Origin: an uncultured Collinsella sp.
Lineage (GTDB): Bacteria > Actinomycetota > Coriobacteriia > Coriobacteriales > Coriobacteriaceae
NCBI GenBank assembly: GCA_958348565.1
Contig: CATVZP010000027.1
Coordinates: 1 to 23,127, forward strand
Reading direction: 5' to 3'
Length of the DNA stretch: 23,127 nucleotides
Below, one piece after another: positions 14,434 to 20,973 of this stretch; the first letter of the stretch is position 1, and the number at the start of each line of letters is the position of its first letter. The position numbers and the translations under genes were made by a program. Below the pieces are notes generated by a model. That model saw nothing but the letters and a program-made list of their open reading frames with translations. It did not search any database and was not told where the DNA came from.

Positions 14434-14457
14434 GGACACGCCCGGAACCGTGTATAC
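14434..14457 (+). promoter_or_regulatory. Second copy of the rplC promoter-region element, upstream of rplB
   Basis: This 24-base element (GGACACGCCCGG then AACCGTGTATAC) matches 12569-12592 at 21 of 24 positions and includes a TATAC -10-like end. No good -35 box is visible. It may be an internal promoter giving rplB its own leader. Its ACGCCC also pairs with GGGCGT at 14421-14426, so an RNA role is possible. Confidence 0.4.
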
Positions 14458-14464
14458 GTCCGGT

Positions 14465-14537
14465 GTCATCGCACCCGAGGCAGAACCTCGAATCCCTGTC
14501 TGCGATGGCTAACGGATTCCTATTGAAAGGGATTGTA
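14465..14537 (+). ncRNA. Candidate regulatory leader of rplB with anti-Shine-Dalgarno
   Basis: An outer stem pairs GTCATCGCA (14465-14473) with TGCGATGGC (14501-14509). An inner stem pairs CGAGG (14476-14480) with CCTCG (14486-14490) across a CAGAA loop. The bulge strand AATCCCT (14491-14497) is the exact complement of AGGGATT (14528-14534), which contains the rplB ribosome binding site. Folding could therefore expose or hide the site. This is the architecture expected of a translational autoregulator, but no ligand is known. Confidence 0.6.
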
Positions 14538-15368
14538 ATGGCTGTAAAGCACCTTAAGCCGACCTCCGCTGGTAGGCGTTGGCAGACGATCTCCGACTTC
14601 TCCGAGATCACCTGCACCAAGCCCGAGAAGTCTCTTCTCGAGCCCCTGCCCAAGAAGGCCGGTCGTAACAACAACGGCCGCATCACCACCCGCCACCAGG
14701 GCGGCGGCGTGAAGCGTCGTTACCGCGTGATCGACTTCAAGCGCAACAAGGACGGCGTGCCCGCCAAGGTTGCCACGATTGAGTACGATCCGAACCGTTC
14801 CGCTCGCATCGCTCTGCTGCACTACGCTGACGGTGAGAAGCGCTACATCCTGGCCCCCAAGGGCCTTGAGGTCGGTCAGACCATCATGTCCGGTTCTGAC
14901 GCCGACATCAAGCCGGGCAACGCTCTGCCCCTCGCCGACATCCCCGTCGGTACGCTCATCCACGCCGTCGAGTTCCAGCCGGGCAAGGGCGCTGCTATCG
15001 CCCGTTCCGCCGGTAACTCCTGCCAGCTGATGGGTAAGGAGGGCAAGTACGCTATCGTCCGTATGCCTTCCTCCGAGATGCGCCGCATCCTCGTTACCTG
15101 CCGCGCCACCGTCGGTGAGGTCGGCAACGCCGATCACGCCAACATCGTCATCGGCAAGGCCGGCCGTAAGCGTCACATGAACGTGCGCCCGACCGTCCGC
15201 GGTACCGTCATGAACCCTGTCGACCACCCGCACGGCGGTGGCGAGGGCAAGAACCACACCTCTGGTCGTCCCTCTGTTACCCCCTGGGGTAAGCCGACGA
15301 AGGGCCTTCGTACGCGCAAGAAGAAGAAGGTCTCGAACCAGCACATCATTCGTCGCCGTAAGAAGTAA
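14538..15368 (+). CDS. rplB: Large ribosomal subunit protein L2
   Basis: L2 is essential for subunit joining and peptidyl transferase assembly. The 276-residue protein has AVKHLKPTSAGRR, the RNA-binding GRNNNGRITTRHQGGGVKRRYR region, and HPHGGGEGKNH near the C-terminus with the histidine long implicated in activity. It ends in a basic RRRKK tail. The ATG at 14538 is preceded by GAAAGGGATT. An in-frame GTG at 14463 would extend into the leader hairpin and is not used in L2 proteins. The ribosome binding site is complementary to an upstream segment, so translation may be regulated. Confidence 0.97.
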   Translation: MAVKHLKPTSAGRRWQTISDFSEITCTKPEKSLLEPLPKKAGRNNNGRITTRHQGGGVKRRYRVIDFKRNKDGVPAKVATIEYDPNRSARIALLHYADGEKRYILAPKGLEVGQTIMSGSDADIKPGNALPLADIPVGTLIHAVEFQPGKGAAIARSAGNSCQLMGKEGKYAIVRMPSSEMRRILVTCRATVGEVGNADHANIVIGKAGRKRHMNVRPTVRGTVMNPVDHPHGGGEGKNHTSGRPSVTPWGKPTKGLRTRKKKKVSNQHIIRRRKK

Positions 15369-15400
15369 TTTCGGATACCGAGTTTTAGGAGAAAGCACTT

Positions 15401-15661
15401 ATGAGCAGAAGTCTCAAAAAGGGCCCGTTCGTGGAGACTCGCCTTCTCTCGCGTATCACCGCGATGAACGAGGCTGGCAAGAAGGACGTCGTGAAGACCT
15501 GGTCTCGCGCGTCCACCATCTTCCCCGAGATGGTTGGTCACACCATCGCCGTCCACGACGGCCGCAAACATGTGCCCGTGTATGTTACCGAGTCCATGGT
15601 TGGTCACAAGCTCGGCGAGTTCGCGCCGACTCGTACGTTCCGTGGCCACAAGGCCAAATAG
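15401..15661 (+). CDS. rpsS: Small ribosomal subunit protein S19
   Basis: S19 binds 16S rRNA with S13 in the head of the 30S subunit. The 86-residue protein begins MSRSLKKGPFV and contains WSRASTIFPEMVGHTIAVHDGRKH in its core, then the typical GHKLGEFAPTRTFRGH tail. AGGAGA precedes the ATG, 32 bases after rplB. Order and length are standard for the S10 cluster. Confidence 0.97.
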   Translation: MSRSLKKGPFVETRLLSRITAMNEAGKKDVVKTWSRASTIFPEMVGHTIAVHDGRKHVPVYVTESMVGHKLGEFAPTRTFRGHKAK

Positions 15662-15675
15662 GGGGTTAACCGTAA

Positions 15676-16047
15676 ATGGCAACTAAGTCTATTGAAACTG
15701 AGGCCACCGAGGTTCGCGCCGTCGCTAAGTACGTGCGTGTTTCCCCCAGCAAGGCCCGCCTGGTGGTCGATCTGATCCGCCGCAAGCCTGTCGCTCAGGC
15801 CTTCGACATCCTCCACTTCTGCGACCGCGCCGTCGCCGTGGATGTCGAGAAGGTTCTCCGTTCCGCCGTTGCGAACGCCGAGAACAACAACGGTCTGCGT
15901 GCCGACAACCTGGTTGTCGCCGCTGCCTATGTTGACGAGGGTCCGACGCTTAAGCGCATCCGTCCCCGCGCCAAGGGTTCCGCTTCTCGCATTCTGAAGC
16001 GTACTTCCCACATCACCGTCGTCGTTGCTCCTCGAAAGGAGGCGTAA
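15676..16047 (+). CDS. rplV: Large ribosomal subunit protein L22
   Basis: L22 lines the peptide exit tunnel with L4, through a long beta-hairpin where macrolide resistance changes can arise. The 123-residue protein has KYVRVSPSKARLVVDLIRRK, ANAENNNGLRADNLVV, and the hairpin segment KRIRPRAKGSASRILKRTSHITVVV. It has a slightly extended N-terminus (ATKSIETEATEVRA) compared with the shortest homologues. It lies 14 bases after rpsS, with a GGGGG-rich ribosome binding site overlapping the upstream stop. Confidence 0.97.
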   Translation: MATKSIETEATEVRAVAKYVRVSPSKARLVVDLIRRKPVAQAFDILHFCDRAVAVDVEKVLRSAVANAENNNGLRADNLVVAAAYVDEGPTLKRIRPRAKGSASRILKRTSHITVVVAPRKEA

Positions 16048-16053
16048 AGCTGT

Positions 16054-16764
16054 ATGGGTCAGAAAGTCTACCCCACCGGCTTCCGTCTTGGCATCACCGA
16101 GAACTGGCGCTCCCGCTGGTTCGCAGAGAAGGATTACGCTAAGACCCTCGGTAACGATCTCGAGATCCGCAAGTACCTCGAGAAGCGTCTTTCCCGCGCA
16201 GCTGTCTCCCGCGTCGAGATCGAGCGCGCTGGCGACAAGGTGAAGGTCATCATCCTCACCGCTCGCCCTGGCGTTGTCATCGGTAAGAAGGGTGCCGAGA
16301 TCGATACCCTCCGCACCGAGCTCGAGAAGGTCGCTGGCGTCTCCAAGGGCCAGCTCTCCGTCGACGTTGTCGAGATCAAGCGCCCCGAGCTCGACGCCAA
16401 CCTCGTTGCTCAGTCTATCGCTGAGCAGCTCGAGGGCCGCGTTGCCTTCCGTCGCGCTATGCGCAAGGCTGTCCAGTCCGCCCGCAAGGCCGGCGCTAAG
16501 GGCATCCGTATCCAGTGCTCCGGTCGTCTCGGCGGTGCCGAGATGGGCCGTCGTGAGTGGTACCGTGAGGGTCGCGTGCCTCTGCACACCCTCCGTGCCA
16601 AGATCGACTACGGCACGGCTGTCGCCAGCACCACCATGGGCGCTTGCGGCGTGAAGGTCTGGATCTACCTGGGCGAGAAGCTCCCGGGCCAGCCTGTTCC
16701 CAACCCTGCACTCGAGGGCTCTTCCCGTCCTCGTCGTCGTAACTCCGAGAGGAGGGGTCAGTAG
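16054..16764 (+). CDS. rpsC: Small ribosomal subunit protein S3
   Basis: S3 shapes the mRNA entry channel of the 30S subunit. The 236-residue protein begins MGQKVYPTGFRLGI and has the KH-domain loop VIGKKGAEIDTL. It also has the C-terminal signature GRLGGAEMGRREWYREGRVPLHTLRAKIDYG and ends in a basic Arg-rich tail. AAAGGAGG lies inside the end of rplV, 11 bases before the ATG. The stop TAG shares its final G with the GTG start of rplP. Confidence 0.97.
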   Translation: MGQKVYPTGFRLGITENWRSRWFAEKDYAKTLGNDLEIRKYLEKRLSRAAVSRVEIERAGDKVKVIILTARPGVVIGKKGAEIDTLRTELEKVAGVSKGQLSVDVVEIKRPELDANLVAQSIAEQLEGRVAFRRAMRKAVQSARKAGAKGIRIQCSGRLGGAEMGRREWYREGRVPLHTLRAKIDYGTAVASTTMGACGVKVWIYLGEKLPGQPVPNPALEGSSRPRRRNSERRGQ

Positions 16765-17267
16765 TGCTTGCCCCTAAGCGTATTCTTCACCGCAAGGTGC
16801 AGCGTGGCTCCATGAAGGGCCAGGCCAAGGGTAATACCGAGCTGCATTTCGGCGAGTTTGGTATCCAGGCTCTCGAGGCCCATTGGATCACCAACCGTCA
16901 GATCGAGGCCGCTCGTATTGCCATGACCCGCTACATGAAGCGTGGCGGTCGTGTCTACATCACGATCTTCCCCGATAAGCCCATCACCAAGAAGCCTGCC
17001 GAGACTCGCATGGGTTCTGGTAAGGGTAACCCCGAGGAGTGGGTGGCCGTCGTCAAGCCCGGCCGCATCATGTTCGAGGTCAAGGGCGTGCCCGAGGAGG
17101 TCGCTCGCGAGGCTCTGCGTCTTGCACAGCACAAGCTTCCCATCAAGACCAAGATTGTTGCTGCTAAGAACGCTGAGCAGCGCATCGAGAAGGAGATGGC
17201 TGAGGAGGCCGCTCTCGAGGCCAAGTGGGCTGCTGAGGACGCCGCCGCCGCCAAGGAGGAGAACTAA
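16764..17267 (+). CDS. rplP: Large ribosomal subunit protein L16, with acidic C-terminal extension
   Basis: L16 helps position A-site tRNA and completes 50S assembly. The core shows LAPKRILHRK, KGNTELHFGEFGIQALE, and the MGSGKGNPEEWVAVVKPGRIMFE segment, followed by LRLAQHKLPIKTKIV. The protein is 167 residues, about 25-30 longer than typical bacterial L16. The surplus is an acidic, Ala/Glu-rich, probably helical tail from about residue 138 (EKEMAEEAALEAKW onward). The GTG at 16764 overlaps the rpsC stop by one base and has GAGAGGAGG upstream. Its own stop TAA overlaps the rpmC ATG. Confidence 0.96.
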   Translation: MLAPKRILHRKVQRGSMKGQAKGNTELHFGEFGIQALEAHWITNRQIEAARIAMTRYMKRGGRVYITIFPDKPITKKPAETRMGSGKGNPEEWVAVVKPGRIMFEVKGVPEEVAREALRLAQHKLPIKTKIVAAKNAEQRIEKEMAEEAALEAKWAAEDAAAAKEEN

Positions 17268-17482
17268 TGAAGCCCGCAGAGATTCGTGAGCTCTCGGACG
17301 CTCAGCTCGTTGAGAAGCTGAAGGAAATGCGCGCCGAGCTCTTTAACCTTCGTTTCCAGATGGCCACCAGCCAGCTGGACAACACCGCTCGCGTCAACAC
17401 CGTGAAGAAGGACATCGCTCGCGTCCTCACGGAGCAGCGCGCCCGCGAGATCGCAGCGGAGAAGTCCGCTGTCGCCGAGTAG
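17267..17482 (+). CDS. rpmC: Large ribosomal subunit protein L29
   Basis: L29 sits beside L23 at the tunnel exit. The 71-residue helical-hairpin protein contains the signature LVEKLKEMRAELFNLRFQMATSQLDN and TVKKDIARVLTEQRARE. The ATG at 17267 overlaps the rplP stop by one base (TAATG). AAGGAGGAG precedes it inside rplP, an arrangement favouring translational coupling. Confidence 0.96.
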   Translation: MKPAEIRELSDAQLVEKLKEMRAELFNLRFQMATSQLDNTARVNTVKKDIARVLTEQRAREIAAEKSAVAE

Positions 17483-17498
17483 GACCTAAGGAGAGAAC

Positions 17499-17759
17499 AT
17501 GACTGATTCGCGTAACTCGCGTAAGGTCCGTACGGGTGTCGTTACCTCCGTCTCCGGTGCCAAGACCATTGTCGTCACCATCACCGAGCGCAAGCGTCAC
17601 CCCAAGTACGGCAAGATGATGACCAGCTCCAAGAAGCTGCACGCTCACGACGAGGAGTGCACGGCTGGCGTGGGCGATACCGTCCGCGTTATGGAGACCC
17701 GTCCTATGTCCAAGATGAAGCGTTGGCGCCTCATCGAGGTCGTCGAGCGCGCTAAATAA
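17499..17759 (+). CDS. rpsQ: Small ribosomal subunit protein S17
   Basis: S17 is a primary 16S rRNA binder with an OB fold. The 86-residue protein has RKVRTGVVTSVSGAKTIVV, KRHPKYGKMMTSSKKLHAHDE, and GDTVRVMETRPMSKMKRWRL, all diagnostic. AAGGAGA precedes the ATG. It is the last gene before the 118-base gap that corresponds to the S10/spc operon boundary in E. coli. Confidence 0.97.
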   Translation: MTDSRNSRKVRTGVVTSVSGAKTIVVTITERKRHPKYGKMMTSSKKLHAHDEECTAGVGDTVRVMETRPMSKMKRWRLIEVVERAK

Positions 17760-17877
17760 GCAGTCGCTCTTACGACTTGTACGTTTCCGAAGATGTGCGT
17801 ATGCCTGGTTTGCATACCACAGGCCGCCTAAAGGCTGCGCACCTCTCTTCGGTTCTTAGTTCGGAGGAACATCTACC
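17760..17877 (+). ncRNA. Candidate three-way-junction leader before rplN
   Basis: A closing stem pairs CCGAAGA (17787-17793) with TCTTCGG (17846-17852). GTGCG (17795-17799) can pair with CGCAC (17838-17842). Inside are GTATGC (17799-17804) with GCATAC (17812-17817), and GGCC (17822-17825) with GGCT (17833-17836) or a smaller GCC-TAAA-GGC hairpin. The ribosome binding site TCGGAGGAAC lies just downstream. No terminator or convincing promoter is seen. It is proposed to be regulatory from position and pairing only. Confidence 0.55.
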
Positions 17878-18246
17878 ATGATTCAGATGCAAACCATGCT
17901 GAACGTCGCCGACAACTCCGGCGCTCGCAAGATTCGCTGCATCAAGGTGCTTGGCGGTTCCAAGCGTCGTTATGCAGGCATCGGCGATGTGTTCATCGGT
18001 GCTGTCCAGGAGGCTACCCCTGGCGCCAACGTCAAGAAGAAGGACGTTGTCCGTTGCGTCGTCGTTCGCACCGTTAAGGAGATCCGCCGCAAGGATGGCT
18101 CCTACATTCGCTTTGATGAGAACGCCTGCGTTGTCATCAACAACGATGGTTCGCCCGTCGGCACCCGTATCTTCGGGCCCGTCGCTCGCGAGCTTCGTGA
18201 CAAGAAGTACATGAAGATCGTCTCGCTCGCTCCCGAGACCCTGTAG
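17878..18246 (+). CDS. rplN: Large ribosomal subunit protein L14
   Basis: L14 contacts 16S rRNA to form an intersubunit bridge and is the site of RsfS binding. The 122-residue protein begins MIQMQTMLNVADNSGA and contains KVLGGSKRRYAGIGD, the ATPGANVKKKDVVRCVVVRT region, and the GTRIFGPVARELRDKKYMKIVSLAPE tail, which is invariant family territory. A strong GGAGGA ribosome binding site precedes the ATG. It opens the spc-type half of the cluster. Confidence 0.97.
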   Translation: MIQMQTMLNVADNSGARKIRCIKVLGGSKRRYAGIGDVFIGAVQEATPGANVKKKDVVRCVVVRTVKEIRRKDGSYIRFDENACVVINNDGSPVGTRIFGPVARELRDKKYMKIVSLAPETL

Positions 18247-18259
18247 TTAGGGGAGATAT

Positions 18260-18565
18260 ATGTATATCAAGAAGGGCGATAAGGTCCAGGTTCTCTCTGG
18301 TAAGGATCGCGGCAAGCAGGGCGTTATCCTGCGTGCTCTCCCTGCCGAGAACAAGGTCGTTGTCGAGGGCGTTTCGGTCGTCAAGAAGGCCGTCAAGCCC
18401 AACGCTGCCAACCAGCAGGGCGGCATCGTTTCGCAGGAGGCTCCCATCGATGCCTCCAACGTCAATCTCGTCTGCCCCGAGTGCGGTAAGGTTACCCGCG
18501 TCGGTCACGAGAAGGACGGCAAGAACAAGCTGCGCGTCTGCAAGAAGTGCGGCCACAAGTTCTAA
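18260..18565 (+). CDS. rplX: Large ribosomal subunit protein L24, zinc-ribbon type
   Basis: L24 starts 50S assembly. The 101-residue protein has the KOW segment KKGDKVQVLSGKDRGKQGVIL at its N-terminus and a C-terminal ribbon with Cys72/Cys75 (CPECGK) and Cys94/Cys97 (CKKCGH), consistent with a zinc-binding form. It lies 13 bases after rplN. Unusually, the cluster ends here: an intrinsic terminator follows within 30 bases, and neither L5 nor any later spc gene is present. Confidence 0.96.
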   Translation: MYIKKGDKVQVLSGKDRGKQGVILRALPAENKVVVEGVSVVKKAVKPNAANQQGGIVSQEAPIDASNVNLVCPECGKVTRVGHEKDGKNKLRVCKKCGHKF

Positions 18566-18591
18566 GCTGCCCGCAACATCAAGTTGCTAGC

Positions 18592-18628
18592 AAAGGCCCG
18601 GATGCCCCCACGGCACCCGGGCCTTTTT
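18592..18628 (+). terminator. Intrinsic terminator after rplX
   Basis: AAAGGCCCGG (18592-18601) pairs perfectly with CCGGGCCTTT (18617-18626), with TGC/GCA adding pairs inside, followed by TT and then CTAT. This gives a 10-bp GC-rich stem and a run of five T. It is the clearest terminator in the window and ends the ribosomal cluster. Confidence 0.9.
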
Positions 18629-18636
18629 CTATCCCT

Positions 18637-18754
18637 ACTCATTGGGGACAGACTTACATGAGTGATTGCGCTCATTGGGGACAGACTTAAATGAGTGGTC
18701 GATGGGGACAGCCTTGCAACGAAAGCGGCACATGGGGACGTTCCCTATGTGCCG
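18637..18754. repeat. GGGGACAG direct repeats and an adjacent REP-like palindrome
   Basis: Two 27-base copies (18638-18664 and 18671-18697) of CTCATTGGGGACAGACTTA followed by C/A and ATGAGTG differ at one base. Each is bounded by CTCAT/ATGAG. A third, partial GATGGGGACAG begins at 18701. Next, CGGCACAT (18726-18733) pairs with ATGTGCCG (18747-18754) around GGGGA/TCCC, a near-perfect 29-base palindrome. The rest, to about 18870, shows no recognised feature. Confidence 0.75.
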
Positions 18755-18872
18755 GTAGTTCGGGGCGGCCCTTTGATGTCCGATGCCCCCGGAGATGTCG
18801 AGTATCACGGACTACTCTGTCTTTTGGGGCTTTGGTGTTCCGTCTCTTTATGTTTCGCAAGGATCGTTGCAT

Positions 18873-19003
18873 GCGCATTTACGCGCATAGACTTGCGTGA
18901 TAATGCGCATAACCGCGCAAACATCTGTCAACTATGGCTAAATAATGACCGTAAAGCAAATATACACGCAAATACAAGCAAATTCGCGCGCATTTGTGCG
19001 AAT
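18873..19003. promoter_or_regulatory. Phased array of GC-rich hexamers upstream of the oxidoreductase gene
   Basis: Hexamers GCGCAT occur at 18873, 18883 and 18905, with GCGTGA at 18895 and GCGCAA at 18915. GCAAAT occurs at 18956, 18968 and 18978, GCGCAT at 18988 and GCGAAT at 18998. Most steps are exactly 10 bp and two are 12 bp. The two blocks flank an AT-richer stretch (18921-18955) that could hold the promoter, for example CTAAAT at 18938. This is likely a cooperative binding region for a regulator, perhaps the DeoR protein encoded downstream (inference). Confidence 0.65.
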
Positions 19004-19050
19004 ATAGGGCTGTTGGAAATGAAGAACTTCCGATGACTCAGGAGGCACAT

Positions 19051-20130
19051 ATGGCAGATTCCAAGCAGGCTCCACTCGACTCCGCGGCAGCCGCAAAGGC
19101 AGCGTTCGCTTCGGTCCAGGGTAAGCCATTCCCCGATGATATCTTTACGGCTCCCGAGCTTCGTTGGGCTGTGATCGGTTGCGGCGTTATCGCCAACCAG
19201 ATGGCCCAGTCTCTCGCTCTTGCCGGCCGCAAGCTTGCGGGTGTCGCCAACCGCACGCTGTCCAAGGCCCAGGCTTTTGCCGAGCAGTATGGCATCGAGA
19301 AGGTCTATGAAACGGTCGAGGACCTCTACGCCGATCCGGACATCGACGCCGTCTATATCACCACGCCGCACAACACTCATATCACCTATCTGCGCGCCGC
19401 GCTGGCCGCCGGCAAGCACGTGCTCTGCGAGAAGGCCATTACCCTCAACTCTGCCGAGCTCGACGAGGCCCGTGCCATTGCCGACGAGCATAACGTGGTC
19501 CTTATGGACGCCACCACGGTGCTCCACATGCCGCTGTATCAGGAGCTCCACCGTCGCATGGAAGCGGGCGAGTTTGGCCGCATGAACCTCGCCCAGCTCA
19601 ACTTTGGTAGCTACAAGGAATACGGCGACCTGACCAACCGCTTCTACAACCGCAGTCTCGCCGGCGGCGCCATGCTCGACATTGGCGTCTATGCCCTGTC
19701 CGTCATGCGCCTGTTTATGGCCAGCCAACCCGCCGAGGTCGTATCTCTGGGCAATACCTGCGAGACTGGCGTTGACGTCGCGGGTGGCATTGTCTGCCGT
19801 AACGCCGAGCAGCAGCTGGGCGTCGTGAGCCTTACGCTCCACTCCAAGCAGCCCAAGCGCTCGGTTATCAGCTTCGACAAGTGTTATATCGAGGTCAACG
19901 AGTATCCGCGCGCCGATCACGCGACCATTGTGTGGACTGCAGACGGTCACCGCGAGGAGGTCCACGCCGGCACCGAGGCTTACGCTCTGTGCTACGAGAT
20001 GGCCGACCTGGAGAAGGCCGTTGCCGGCGATGATTCGAAGCGCGAGCTTCTGGGCTATGCTTCCGATGTTATGGAGCTGATGACCAAGCTCCGCGCCGAT
20101 TGGGGAGTCGTGTACCCCGAGGAGGAGTAA
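19051..20130 (+). CDS. Gfo/Idh/MocA-family oxidoreductase
   Basis: This 359-residue NAD(P)-dependent dehydrogenase is probably active on a sugar, inositol-like or polyol substrate in the cytoplasm. The Rossmann fold starts at WAVIGCGVIA (39-48), after an unusual 35-residue polar N-terminal extension. The catalytic lysine lies in LCEKAI (Lys128; the usual EKP has Ala here). GGAMLDIGVYALS (Asp210, Tyr214) matches the conserved substrate-side motif, with Tyr where many members have His. The ATG at 19051 has AGGAGG (19040-19045) 5 bases upstream; an in-frame ATG at 19033 is less well placed. The deoR-type gene starts 3 bases after the stop, so the two are an operon. The exact substrate is unknown. 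Confidence 0.9.
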   Translation: MADSKQAPLDSAAAAKAAFASVQGKPFPDDIFTAPELRWAVIGCGVIANQMAQSLALAGRKLAGVANRTLSKAQAFAEQYGIEKVYETVEDLYADPDIDAVYITTPHNTHITYLRAALAAGKHVLCEKAITLNSAELDEARAIADEHNVVLMDATTVLHMPLYQELHRRMEAGEFGRMNLAQLNFGSYKEYGDLTNRFYNRSLAGGAMLDIGVYALSVMRLFMASQPAEVVSLGNTCETGVDVAGGIVCRNAEQQLGVVSLTLHSKQPKRSVISFDKCYIEVNEYPRADHATIVWTADGHREEVHAGTEAYALCYEMADLEKAVAGDDSKRELLGYASDVMELMTKLRADWGVVYPEEE

Positions 20131-20133
20131 GCG

Positions 20134-20880
20134 ATGCTTGCGGAAGATAGGCTCAACGCGATCGTGTCGATGGTGCAGCAGGCCGGCTCGGTTACCGTGC
20201 CGGAGCTTGCTGAGGCCCTGGGCGTGACGGCGTCTACCATTCGGCGCGACCTGCAGACGCTCGACCGCGCACACCGTATCGCCAAGGTACACGGAGGCGC
20301 GACGAGTCTGGAGCGCGGGCATGTGACGTGCGACCTGACGATCGGCGAGCGCAGTGATCTCCATAACGATGACAAGGAGCGCATCTGCGCCCGTGCTGCG
20401 GCCCTGGTGGAGCCCGATAGCTTTGTGTATATCGATTCGGGCTCCACGACCCTCAAGCTCATCGAGCATCTTCCGCGCCTTGAGGGCGTCACCTATGTGA
20501 CTGATTCCGTGCTTCACGCTCATCATCTCGCCCTGCGCGGGATGCGCACCGTTGTGCTGGGCGGCGAGCTCAAGCCCGAGACCGAGGCGCTCGTCGGCCC
20601 CGATGCCTTGGCAACTCTGGACCGCTATAACTTCAACTGCGGCTTTTGGGGTTCCAATGGTATCGCCGCCGAGCAAGGTCTCACCACACCGGATATCGAG
20701 GAAGCGCAGGTCAAGCGTATCTCGATGCGCCATACCGCCAAACGCTTCGTAATCTCGGACGCCAGTAAATTTGGCATGGTGGCGCCCGTTAAGTTCGCGG
20801 ACTTCCGCGACGCAACGATTATTACCGCAGGTGAGGTCCCCGCCAAGTATCGGGCGATGGATAACGTCATCACGGTCTAG
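20134..20880 (+). CDS. DeoR-family transcriptional regulator
   Basis: This 248-residue protein is a DNA-binding repressor controlled by a sugar phosphate. The N-terminal winged HTH (about 5-57) includes VTVPELAEALGVTASTIRRDL and the family wing KVHGGA. The C-terminal ISOCOT-like sensor has DSGSTT (101-106), VVLGGELK and GSNGIAAEQGLTTPDIEEAQVKR, followed by ISDASKFG, all standard in DeoR/GlpR-type regulators. GAGGAGGAG just upstream is a strong ribosome binding site inside the end of the oxidoreductase gene. Members commonly control the operon they belong to, and several bind short direct repeats. The phased hexamers before the oxidoreductase gene are therefore a natural candidate target (inference). 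Confidence 0.93.
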   Translation: MLAEDRLNAIVSMVQQAGSVTVPELAEALGVTASTIRRDLQTLDRAHRIAKVHGGATSLERGHVTCDLTIGERSDLHNDDKERICARAAALVEPDSFVYIDSGSTTLKLIEHLPRLEGVTYVTDSVLHAHHLALRGMRTVVLGGELKPETEALVGPDALATLDRYNFNCGFWGSNGIAAEQGLTTPDIEEAQVKRISMRHTAKRFVISDASKFGMVAPVKFADFRDATIITAGEVPAKYRAMDNVITV

Positions 20881-20885
20881 CGACA

Positions 20886-20929
20886 GGGGACAGGACAAGG
20901 CCAAAGCCGCCACAAAGGTGCCTGTCCCC
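20886..20929. repeat. REP-like inverted repeat, GGGGACAGG/CCTGTCCCC
   Basis: GGGGACAGG (20886-20894) is the perfect reverse complement of 20921-20929, with a 26-base centre. CCACAA (20910-20915) can alternatively pair with TTGTGG (20931-20936). It starts five bases past the DeoR gene stop and belongs to the GGGGACAG family seen in other gaps of this window. Confidence 0.7.
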
Positions 20930-20973
20930 ATTGTGGTGGTAAGCAACGAAAACCGAGTAGTTTTCTCAATAGA

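Noticed and set aside
18928..20946. 672-codon antisense open frame opposite the oxidoreductase and DeoR genes
   Set aside because: Both + strand proteins carry intact family motifs and ribosome binding sites; the antisense product matches no family I recognise.
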